Shown one piece after another: positions 57,614 to 64,000 of a stretch of DNA of 64,000 bases. Every line of letters starts with the position of its first letter. Position 1 is the first letter of the stretch. Source of the DNA: Bradyrhizobium sp. CCBAU 53338 (GTDB lineage Bacteria > Pseudomonadota > Alphaproteobacteria > Rhizobiales > Xanthobacteraceae); assembly GCF_015291665.1 (NCBI RefSeq), contig NZ_CP030048.1:7103501-7167500 (forward strand). The letters are read 5' to 3'. A program made the translations under genes and the position numbers. The notes beneath the pieces are model-generated. The model had not been told where the DNA came from. It saw only the letters and a list, made by a program, of their open reading frames with translations, and did no database searches.

Positions 57614-57849
57614 CCCCTGCCACGCGGCGCTCCCAGTGGCGCCGCCGAGGAATTTAGGGCACGGGGATGATCAGTAGAACTACGGCCGGGTCAGAATCCG
57701 GCTTCGAGCCTGCAACCTGGACAGATTCGACACATGATGTTGCAACCGGGCCACGTTTTGACACGTTCAACTGCGGCAGAATGGCCGGCCATATGGACGG
57801 CCATTCACATCAGCACATCCACAGTCATGGATCGGGCTGCCGGAAACCC
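57614..57849. other. Intergenic region, nothing recognised
   Basis: About 236 bases before the autotransporter start (minus strand) that must hold its promoter. No gene, palindrome or other element was seen. Confidence 0.4.
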
Positions 57850-59352
57850 TCACCCATACAAAAACGCCTTGTCATCAAGATCCGTCTTCGGGATTTCGTC
57901 CTTCTCGGTCCAGTAGTCCTGGCTATGCTGCCATTCCGGCTTGTCGCCGCGCTTGGGCAGCAGGTTCATGTTGCGCATGATGTAGCCGGGGTTGAAATTC
58001 TCCGGATCGATCCACGGCAGGATCGGCATGTTGTGGTCTTCGGGCCGCAGCTTGACCTCGACTTTCTTCGCGCCCTTGGCCTTCATATGGCCGAGCAGAC
58101 GGCAGACGAAGTCCGCGACGAGATCGACGCGCAGCGTCCAGCTCGCACGGAAATAGCCGAACACCCAGACCATGTTCGGCACGCCCGTGAACATCATGCC
58201 GCGATAGGTGACGGTATCGCCGAAAGCGAGCGGCTTGCCGTCGATCTCGAATGCGATGTCGCCGAGCGCCGAAAGATTGAAGCCGGTCGCGGTGACGATG
58301 ACGTCAGCTTCCAGCAGCTTGCCGGATTTGAGCTGGATGCCGTTCTCGACGAAGCACTCGATCTCGTCGGTGACCACCGAGGCCTTGCCGCTGGCAATGC
58401 CCTTGAACAGGTCGGCATCGGGCACGAAAGCGATGCGCTGCCGCCACGGGCGGTAGCTCGGCGTAAAATGCGTCTCGACGTCGTAGTCCGGACCGAGAAC
58501 CGCGCTGATTTGACCGATCAGCTCCTTCTTCACCTGCTCGGGCTTGGCCAGGCAGAGCTTCGTGAACGCATCCTGCTCGAACAGGATTTTTCGTCGAACA
58601 ATCTCGTGGATCCAGGCTTCATCCACCTGGAGCCGGCGCAACTCCTCCGCGATCTCGATGGCGTTGCGCCCGAGGCGGAAATAGGTCGGCGAGCGCTGCA
58701 GCATGGTGACATGCGCGCAATCGTCCGCGATGTTCGGCACCAGTGTCGCAGCGGTCGCACCCGATCCGATCACAACGACCTTCTTGTCCTTGAGTTCGAT
58801 GTCGTCGGGCCAGGTCTGCGGATGGACGATTCGCCCCTTGAAGCGATCCATGCCCTTCCACTCCGGCGTATAGCCTTCAGAATGGCGATAATAACCCTGG
58901 CACATCCAGAGGAAGTTGGCGGTGAAGGTCCTGGCCTCGCCGGTGTCCGTCGTCACGGCCTCGACGGTCCAGAGATTCTGCTCGCTCGACCAGCTGGCCG
59001 AGACGATCTTGTGCTTGTAGCGGATGTGGCGGGCGATATCGTTGTCGTCGATCACCTCGTTCATGTAGGCGAGGATCTCCTCGGCGGTCGCGATCGGCGG
59101 CCCGACCCAGGGCTTGAAGCTATAGCCGAAAGTGTGCAGATCGCTGTCCGAGCGAATGCCGGGATAGCGATGCGTGCTCCAGGTGCCACCGAAGGTCGCC
59201 TGCGTCTCGAGGACGACGTAGCTCGTGCCCGGAAGCTGCTTTTCGATGTGATAGGCGCTCCCGATGCCGGAGATTCCGGCGCCGACGATCAGCACGTCGA
59301 AATGTTCCGAAGCCTGTTTGGTCGTGGCGTGACTGCGAACAGCGACATTCAT
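57850..59352 (-). CDS. FAD-dependent monooxygenase, Baeyer-Villiger type
   Basis: A 500-residue flavoprotein. FAD-binding GxGxxG is in LIVGAGISGIGSAY (residues 24-29) with ETQATFGGTWSTHRYPG after it; the second Rossmann motif VVVIGSGATAATL binds NADPH. Between them is FKGRIVHPQTWP, which matches the fingerprint FxGxxxHxxxW[PD] of class B flavin monooxygenases. These insert oxygen next to a ketone or oxidise N/S atoms; the substrate cannot be predicted. An N-terminal extension of 18 residues precedes the FAD domain. It is convergent with nothing and stands alone between intergenic gaps. Confidence 0.9.
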   Translation of the reverse strand: MNVAVRSHATTKQASEHFDVLIVGAGISGIGSAYHIEKQLPGTSYVVLETQATFGGTWSTHRYPGIRSDSDLHTFGYSFKPWVGPPIATAEEILAYMNEVIDDNDIARHIRYKHKIVSASWSSEQNLWTVEAVTTDTGEARTFTANFLWMCQGYYRHSEGYTPEWKGMDRFKGRIVHPQTWPDDIELKDKKVVVIGSGATAATLVPNIADDCAHVTMLQRSPTYFRLGRNAIEIAEELRRLQVDEAWIHEIVRRKILFEQDAFTKLCLAKPEQVKKELIGQISAVLGPDYDVETHFTPSYRPWRQRIAFVPDADLFKGIASGKASVVTDEIECFVENGIQLKSGKLLEADVIVTATGFNLSALGDIAFEIDGKPLAFGDTVTYRGMMFTGVPNMVWVFGYFRASWTLRVDLVADFVCRLLGHMKAKGAKKVEVKLRPEDHNMPILPWIDPENFNPGYIMRNMNLLPKRGDKPEWQHSQDYWTEKDEIPKTDLDDKAFLYG

Positions 59353-59472
59353 TGTTGCTTCTATGCCTTGTCATTTTCAGGCCGCCTTGATGGCGACGCG
59401 TTTCCTCCGCGACGGGCATGATCGTCCATCGCGCTTCCCTTGCAAAATGACATAGATCAAGTCGCGATCAAA

Positions 59473-60231
59473 CTACAACGCCGCGCCCCAGCTCCGCGCG
59501 GTCTGCAAGATCCAGTCGCGATAGAGCGTCAGCGGCGTAACCCCGGTCAATCCGCCGCAACCGGCAGCGCCGTTCGGCCCCGTGGACCAGCTGATGACGC
59601 CGACGAGCACGGCACCGCCCGGCTTGTCCTCGAACACCGGGCCGCCGGAATCACCGGTACAGGCACCGATTCCGTCACGAACACCATTGGTTACGGGATC
59701 GACCAGGCGGATCTGGAACGTGCCGGGCTGGCCTGTGACAACGAGACCGGCGACGCGAATCGTACCACCGCTCTTGCCATCACCGCGAACGGTCACGCCG
59801 ATACCGGCGATGGCAAAGCGGCTGCCGACACGAATTGGAATGTCGGGCGCGCCGACTGGTACCGTCGATTTTCCCTTGAGTGGAATTTCCAGTTGCAGCA
59901 ACGCCACGTCGGCCGTGGCGCGGTGCGCCAGCATGGCCTGCATGTTGAAGCTCGGGTGGATCGCGACGGCGCGCACGTTCAGCAACTGCGGCGTACCGTC
60001 CGCGCCGCGATCAACAATTTTGTAGTCTGCGCCGGGCTGCACGCAATGGGCAACCGTGAGCACGAGCTTCGGCGCGATCAGGCTGCCCGTGCAGAAATTG
60101 CCGCGCGAACCGACGATGGTGACAACCGCACGCGCAACGCCATCCGTCTGCGGCGTGCCACCGCCGACGATCGCGTAGGCAGGCGTGGCAAGCAGCAGCG
60201 TGGATATGACGAGAGTCACGAGATTCTTCAT
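59473..60231 (-). CDS. Trypsin-like serine protease (S1 family), secreted
   Basis: A 252-residue protease. A signal peptide (MKNLVTLVISTLLLATPAYA) ends at residue 20 and is followed directly by IVGGG (21-25), the mature chymotrypsin-type N-terminus. Catalytic triad: H62 in TVAHC, D108 in TADVALLQL, S195 in TGDSGGP. Cys47-Cys63 and Cys191-Cys225 are likely disulfides. There is no propeptide: signal peptidase would produce an enzyme that is already active, unlike trypsinogen-type zymogens. It is in the periplasm or outside. Divergent from a HAD hydrolase gene. Confidence 0.92.
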   Translation of the reverse strand: MKNLVTLVISTLLLATPAYAIVGGGTPQTDGVARAVVTIVGSRGNFCTGSLIAPKLVLTVAHCVQPGADYKIVDRGADGTPQLLNVRAVAIHPSFNMQAMLAHRATADVALLQLEIPLKGKSTVPVGAPDIPIRVGSRFAIAGIGVTVRGDGKSGGTIRVAGLVVTGQPGTFQIRLVDPVTNGVRDGIGACTGDSGGPVFEDKPGGAVLVGVISWSTGPNGAAGCGGLTGVTPLTLYRDWILQTARSWGAAL

Positions 60232-60316
60232 GGAACACGCTCTGGCGTCGGCAGGACTGGCCCTTGCGGATAGCGCATGCTAGCCCTCTTGGAAAGGAAT
60301 TGACGAGGGCAGGATC

Positions 60317-60952
60317 TTGGCGATCGAGGCTGTAATCTTTGATTTTGGCGGCGTGTTGACGAGCTCGCCGTTCGAGGCGTTCACGCGATTCGAGACGGAG
60401 CGCGGCCTGCCCGCCGACATCATCCGGCGCACCAACGCCGCCAATCACCTGGAAAATGCCTGGGCCAGGTTCGAGCGCGCCGAGGTCGATATCGAAACTT
60501 TCGACGAGTTGTTCGCCGGGGAATCGCGCGCCCTCGGCGCTGAAGTGCGCGGCCGCGATGTGCTGCCGCTGCTGCAGGGCGATCTGCGTCCAGAGATGGT
60601 CGAAGCCTTGAAGCGCATCAAGGCACAATTCAAGACCGGCTGCATCACCAACAATCTGCCGGCCAATGCGATCGGCAGCATGACCGGGCGCTCGCTCTAC
60701 GTCGCCGAGGTGATGGTGCTGTTCGACCACGTCATCGAGTCCGCCAAGATCGGCCTGCGCAAGCCTGACCGGCGCATCTACCAGCTGATGGTCGAGACGC
60801 TGAAGGTCGATCCAGGCAAGTGCGTCTATCTCGATGACCTCGGCGTCAATCTAAAGCCCGCGCGCGAGATGGGCATGACCACGATCAAGGTCACCAGCGG
60901 CGCGCAGGCGATCGTGGAGCTCGAAGTTGCCACAGGGTTGACGCTGGCGTAG
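60317..60952 (+). CDS. HAD-IA family hydrolase
   Basis: A 211-residue enzyme of the haloacid dehalogenase superfamily. Motif I reads FDFGGVLT: the nucleophile Asp is present but the second Asp of DxD is Gly, as in the epoxide hydrolase N-terminal-like HAD subfamily, where the activity is a special phosphatase or unknown. Motif II is TNN (GCITNNLP), motif III a Lys in KPDRRIYQLM, motif IV YLDDLGVNLKPAREMGM. TTG 60317 is used with AGGA just upstream. No neighbour suggests the substrate. Confidence 0.85.
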   Translation: MAIEAVIFDFGGVLTSSPFEAFTRFETERGLPADIIRRTNAANHLENAWARFERAEVDIETFDELFAGESRALGAEVRGRDVLPLLQGDLRPEMVEALKRIKAQFKTGCITNNLPANAIGSMTGRSLYVAEVMVLFDHVIESAKIGLRKPDRRIYQLMVETLKVDPGKCVYLDDLGVNLKPAREMGMTTIKVTSGAQAIVELEVATGLTLA

Positions 60953-60963
60953 TCTATCATTTT

Positions 60964-61028
60964 CGTCATTGCGAGCGCAGCGAAGCAATCAAGAGTCGTT
61001 CCGCCGCGGTGCTAAACTCGCAATGACG
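60964..61028. repeat. Palindromic repeat (CATTGCGAG type)
   Basis: CGTCATTGCGAG at 60964-60975 and CTCGCAATGACG at 61017-61028 are perfect 12-base complements, with GCAGCGAAGCAATCAAG inside. Third copy of the element at 1016 and 35338. It lies between the convergent HAD and mtnA genes and can serve as a terminator. Confidence 0.8.
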
Positions 61029-61056
61029 GGTGTGGCGAGACTCGCCTGAATAGAGC

Positions 61057-62166
61057 CTACTCCGCCGCAGTGGCGATCCGTTCCGGAAATGCCGCCGCCA
61101 GCGAGGCGCGGTCGGGCTTGAGCACGCCACGCTCGGTGATGAGGCCTGTGACGAGGCGCGCCGGGGTCACGTCGAACGCGTAGTTCGCAACCGGCGAGCC
61201 CTCTGGCACGATGCGCACCGTCTCCAATCGGCCGTCGGCGGTACGGCCGGTCATGTCGGTGACCTCAATGCCGCTGCGCTGCTCGATCGGGATGTCGCGG
61301 ATGCCGTCATCGACGGCGAAATCGATCGTCGGCGACGGCAGCGCGACGTAGAACGGCACGTTGTTGTCGTGCGCGGCGAGCGCCTTCAGATAGGTGCCGA
61401 TCTTGTTGCAGACGTCGCCATTGGCGGCGACGCGGTCGGTTCCGACGATGGCGAGATCGACCATGCCGTGCTGCATCAGATGCCCGCCGGTATTGTCGGG
61501 GATCACGGTGTGCGGCACGCCGTGATGCCCGAGTTCCCAGGCGGTGAGCGAGGCACCCTGGTTTCGCGGGCGCGTCTCGTCGACCCAGACATGGATCTTG
61601 ATGCCGCGCTCGTGGGCGAGATAGATCGGCGCGGTCGCGGTGCCCCAATCGACAGTGGCGAGCCAGCCGGCGTTGCAATGGGTCAGCACGTTGATCGTCT
61701 CGCCCGGTTTCTTCCTGGCCACGATCGCTTCGATCAAGGCTAGACCATTGGCGGCAATGCCGCGATTGATCTCGACATCCTGCTCGACGATCTCATCGGC
61801 GCGGGCGTAAGCGGCTTCCGCCCGTTCGACCGGATCGATCGGCGCGAGCGTCGCGCGCATCTCGTTGAGCGCCCATTTCAGATTGATCGCGGTCGGTCGC
61901 GCCACGACGAGCGTATCGTAGGCGCGCTTCAGACCGGCGTCTGAGGCGTCCTCGCGCATCGCGAGCGCCATGCCATAAGCCGCCGTCGCGCCGATCAGCG
62001 GCGCGCCGCGCACCAGCATGTCGCGGATCGCCATCGCCGCGTCCTCGCACGAGGTCAGCTTCGCAATGACAAACTCGTGCGGTAACCGGCGCTGATCGAT
62101 CGCGCCGACCGACCAGCCGTCACGCTCGCGCCAGATGCTGCGGAAATGTTTGCCATCGACCTTCAT
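61057..62166 (-). CDS. mtnA: S-methyl-5-thioribose-1-phosphate isomerase
   Basis: A 369-residue enzyme of methionine salvage that converts methylthioribose-1-phosphate to the ribulose isomer. Related to eIF2B-like proteins. Visible features are [18 protein letters not shown] near the start, the catalytic Cys in [13 protein letters not shown] and the catalytic Asp in [22 protein letters not shown]. The end of the mtnP gene lies 17 bases upstream on the same strand, so mtnP-mtnA form an operon, with mtnP first. The other salvage genes (mtnB, C, D, K) are not in the window. Confidence 0.95.
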   Translation of the reverse strand: MKVDGKHFRSIWRERDGWSVGAIDQRRLPHEFVIAKLTSCEDAAMAIRDMLVRGAPLIGATAAYGMALAMREDASDAGLKRAYDTLVVARPTAINLKWALNEMRATLAPIDPVERAEAAYARADEIVEQDVEINRGIAANGLALIEAIVARKKPGETINVLTHCNAGWLATVDWGTATAPIYLAHERGIKIHVWVDETRPRNQGASLTAWELGHHGVPHTVIPDNTGGHLMQHGMVDLAIVGTDRVAANGDVCNKIGTYLKALAAHDNNVPFYVALPSPTIDFAVDDGIRDIPIEQRSGIEVTDMTGRTADGRLETVRIVPEGSPVANYAFDVTPARLVTGLITERGVLKPDRASLAAAFPERIATAAE

Positions 62167-62183
62167 CGATCATGCCTTTCGTC

Positions 62184-63059
62184 TCAACCGCGCAGGATGC
62201 GCCCGGCCACTGCGTCGAGCTTCTTCAAAAGCTCGGGATCGCGCGCTTCGGGCGCGGTGATCAGCGCGGTGTCGAGCGCGCGATCCGAGCCGATCGGGCA
62301 CGGCTCGTGCTCACGCGGGAAATCCTTGGCCAGCCGCGCCACCAGCGCCTTGGCCTTGTCGGCGTTTGACGTCAGTACGCGGATGATGTCCTGCACGGTG
62401 ACTGCGTCGTGATCGGGATGCCAGCAGTCGAAATCCGTCACCATCGCGACGGTCGCGTAGCAAATCTCTGCCTCTCGGGCGAGCTTTGCCTCGGGCATGT
62501 TGGTCATACCGATGACTGAATAGCCCAGCGTTTTGTAGGTCATGCTCTCCGCGTAGGTGGAGAATTGCGGCCCCTCCATGCAGACATAGGTGCCGCCCCG
62601 TGCGATCGCGATACCCTCGGCTTCGGCCGCCGCAGCCAGATGGATGCGCAGCCGCGGCGAGACCGGGTGCGCCATCGAGACATGCGCAACGCAGCCCTTG
62701 CCGAAGAACGAGCTCTCGCGCTTGTGGGTGCGGTCGACGAACTGGTCGACGAGGACGAAGGTACCGGGCGGCATCTCCTCCCTGAAAGAACCGCAGGCCG
62801 AAAGCGAAATCAGATCCGTGACGCCGGCACGCTTCAGCGCGTCGATATTGGCGCGGTAGTTGATATCGGAGGGCGACAGACGGTGGCCCTTGTCATGCCG
62901 CGGCAGGAACACGATTGGCAGACCAGCAATTGTCCCGCGCCGCACCGGTGCTGACGGCTCACCCCAGGGGCTCTTGATCACTTCTTCGCGCGCGCCCTCG
63001 AGACCCGGCAGATCGTAGATGCCGGAGCCGCCGATGATGCCCAGTACCGCCTGTGTCAT
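62184..63059 (-). CDS. mtnP: S-methyl-5'-thioadenosine phosphorylase
   Basis: A 291-residue purine nucleoside phosphorylase-type enzyme. The phosphate-binding site shows as IGGSGIYD at residues 8-15 and RHDKGHRLSPSDINYRANI, as expected for the MtnP family, and the purine site as MTNMPEAKLAREAEICYA. It splits methylthioadenosine, a by-product of polyamine and homoserine lactone synthesis, into adenine and methylthioribose-1-phosphate, the substrate of MtnA. First gene of the two-gene operon. Confidence 0.95.
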   Translation of the reverse strand: MTQAVLGIIGGSGIYDLPGLEGAREEVIKSPWGEPSAPVRRGTIAGLPIVFLPRHDKGHRLSPSDINYRANIDALKRAGVTDLISLSACGSFREEMPPGTFVLVDQFVDRTHKRESSFFGKGCVAHVSMAHPVSPRLRIHLAAAAEAEGIAIARGGTYVCMEGPQFSTYAESMTYKTLGYSVIGMTNMPEAKLAREAEICYATVAMVTDFDCWHPDHDAVTVQDIIRVLTSNADKAKALVARLAKDFPREHEPCPIGSDRALDTALITAPEARDPELLKKLDAVAGRILRG

Positions 63060-63164
63060 GCCTGCTCACCCCTGTCCGCCACCTGCGACATGGTTAAGCT
63101 ATGCCAGTTTTGCGGCGGTTTTGAAACGGGGTGGCGAGGGTCCTGCCGGGAAGCGGCGGCCGGA

Positions 63165-63437
63165 TTAGGCCGCAGTCGCCGGTTGCAGCTGGGTCGCGAC
63201 CATGCGTTCCAGCGTCTCGATGGACTGGAAATTCTCGGGCGTGATCTCGGCTTGCGGAATCGTGAAGTCAAACTCGGCTTCGACGCCCAGCATCAGATTG
63301 ACCATGTCCATCGAGGTCAGGCCGACATCGACGAGCTTCGTGGACAGCGTGATATCGGCGGCGAGCGAGTTCTGCGCGAGGATGCCCTTCACCAGCTTGA
63401 TGATGCGGTTACGCACGTCGGTGCCGAAGGCCTGCAT
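63165..63437 (-). CDS. Acyl carrier protein (secondary)
   Basis: A 90-residue four-helix carrier. The phosphopantetheine Ser is S42 in VGLTSMDMVNLML, where the usual DSL is replaced by TSM, so it is not the housekeeping AcpP. The acidic C-terminal helix has EFDFTIPQAEITPENFQSI. GGGAA lies before the ATG. It is divergent from an acyl-CoA dehydrogenase gene at 63796, a pattern that suggests ACP-bound substrate oxidation, in secondary metabolism or cell-envelope lipids; not provable here. Confidence 0.88.
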   Translation of the reverse strand: MQAFGTDVRNRIIKLVKGILAQNSLAADITLSTKLVDVGLTSMDMVNLMLGVEAEFDFTIPQAEITPENFQSIETLERMVATQLQPATAA

Positions 63438-63795
63438 GGTTAAATTCCCATATGTCCAAAATAGATCGAACCTGTCGCCCGGTACGATGGGCGCGACGGA
63501 CTGATCTCACAATGGGTGTCACCATTACTTCGCGTTTCTTAGTAAACGATGACTCAGATTGTCTGGAATTTGAGCTTCTTCCAGAACCCTAACGCCATCA
63601 CGGAAATTCGGGCCATGCAAACAACCGGGTCTTAACTGTTCGTTCGGAATTGCAGTTCGTTTACCCTCAATTTCATCGACGAATTTGAATTAAATCCGTA
63701 GCCTCCTCTCACAAGCAAAGATGGTCGGAGGATCGCCGATGCGACATCGCGAATGATGCCGGCGATCCCGAACGACGAAGCGGAGGCGGACGAGT
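63438..63795. other. Divergent intergenic region, AT-rich
   Basis: 358 bases without a gene, between the ACP and the acyl-CoA dehydrogenase start. The stretch about 63500-63720 is visibly AT-richer than its surroundings (TTTCTTAGTAAACGATG, TTTGAATTAAATCC). It must hold the promoters of both divergent genes. No operator or hairpin was recognised with confidence. Confidence 0.45.
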
Positions 63796-64000
63796 ATGAA
63801 CGTGCGTGAAGCAGTCCAGACTTTCGACGAAACTCAGCCGAGCCTTCTCGAGCACGGCCCCTCCTTGATCGAGCGCGCGGCGCGCACCGCCAGCGTGGCT
63901 GCGGCCGACGCCGACGCCGTCGATCGCGACGCCCGCTTTCCGCACAAGGCATTCGACACCGCACGCGAGCAAAAGCTGCTCGGCGTCATGATCCCGGTCG
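63796..64000 (+). CDS. Acyl-CoA dehydrogenase-like protein (3' truncated by window edge)
   Basis: The first 68 codons of a gene that runs past the window end. Start ATG at 63796 has GGAGG upstream. The N-terminal residues include LIERAARTASVAAADADAVD, then RFPHKAFDTAREQKLLGVMIP, which corresponds to the usual N-terminal helical entry of acyl-CoA dehydrogenases (FP...A..GLLG..P). Only this part can be seen, so FAD binding and the active site are not visible. Divergent from the acyl carrier protein. Confidence 0.7.
   Translation, partial: MNVREAVQTFDETQPSLLEHGPSLIERAARTASVAAADADAVDRDARFPHKAFDTAREQKLLGVMIPV

Overview
The window comes from a high-GC alphaproteobacterium, most likely Bradyrhizobium or a close relative. 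This is inferred from GC-rich codon use, the gene content (a Sox cluster, many acyl-CoA enzymes, solute-binding proteins and MFS carriers) and frequent short palindromic repeats between genes. It was read without database searches. It is chromosome-like sequence: no tRNA, rRNA, CRISPR array, transposase, integrase or phage gene was seen.

Layout. 1-6.7 kb: a partial carboxymuconolactone-decarboxylase-like gene, a VOC-family protein, two MFS transporters, a prolyl oligopeptidase and a DUF938 methyltransferase. 6.9-12.8 kb: a sulfur oxidation block, soxX-Y-Z-A, a SoxK-like SoxXA-binding protein, soxB and a secreted DsrE-like protein, followed by a persulfide dioxygenase-rhodanese fusion. No soxCD, soxVW or soxR lies in the window. 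12.9-16 kb: a 53-residue acidic protein and two convergent MFS carriers. 16-20.7 kb: an Att-like operon (ABC ATPase, FtsX-type permease, Tat-exported AttH/CrtC-like lipocalin, then MAPEG). 20.7-26.5 kb: an orphan branched-chain-type binding protein and an RND efflux pump with its lipoprotein adaptor.

26.7-35.3 kb: an iron-dependent dehydrogenase of the maleylacetate reductase type, an acyl-CoA ligase and a complete five-gene peptide-type ABC importer, all on the plus strand. 35.4-47.2 kb: a catabolic island for an unidentified carboxylic acid. On the minus strand it has two acyl-CoA dehydrogenases, a GST, an AraC regulator, a BKACE (DUF849) enzyme and a two-subunit biotin-dependent acyl-CoA carboxylase. 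Divergently it has an acyl-CoA ligase and a binding protein. The parts fit a scheme of uptake, CoA activation, dehydrogenation, carboxylation and beta-keto acid cleavage, but the substrate cannot be read from sequence.

47.3-51.2 kb: a divergent XRE regulator, a VIT/VWA surface protein ending in an LPKTA sorting signal, a strong hairpin terminator and a dedicated class GN sortase. 51.3-64 kb: an ADP-forming acyl-CoA synthetase, an orphan MCE/MlaD protein, a large autotransporter with a repetitive passenger, a Baeyer-Villiger-type flavin monooxygenase, a trypsin-like protease whose signal-peptide cleavage would expose the IVGG N-terminus, a HAD hydrolase, mtnA-mtnP (methylthioadenosine salvage), an acyl carrier protein, and divergently the start of an acyl-CoA dehydrogenase cut by the window edge.

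Palindromic repeats of several related types sit in many gene ends. Two lie between convergent genes and probably also act as bidirectional terminators.
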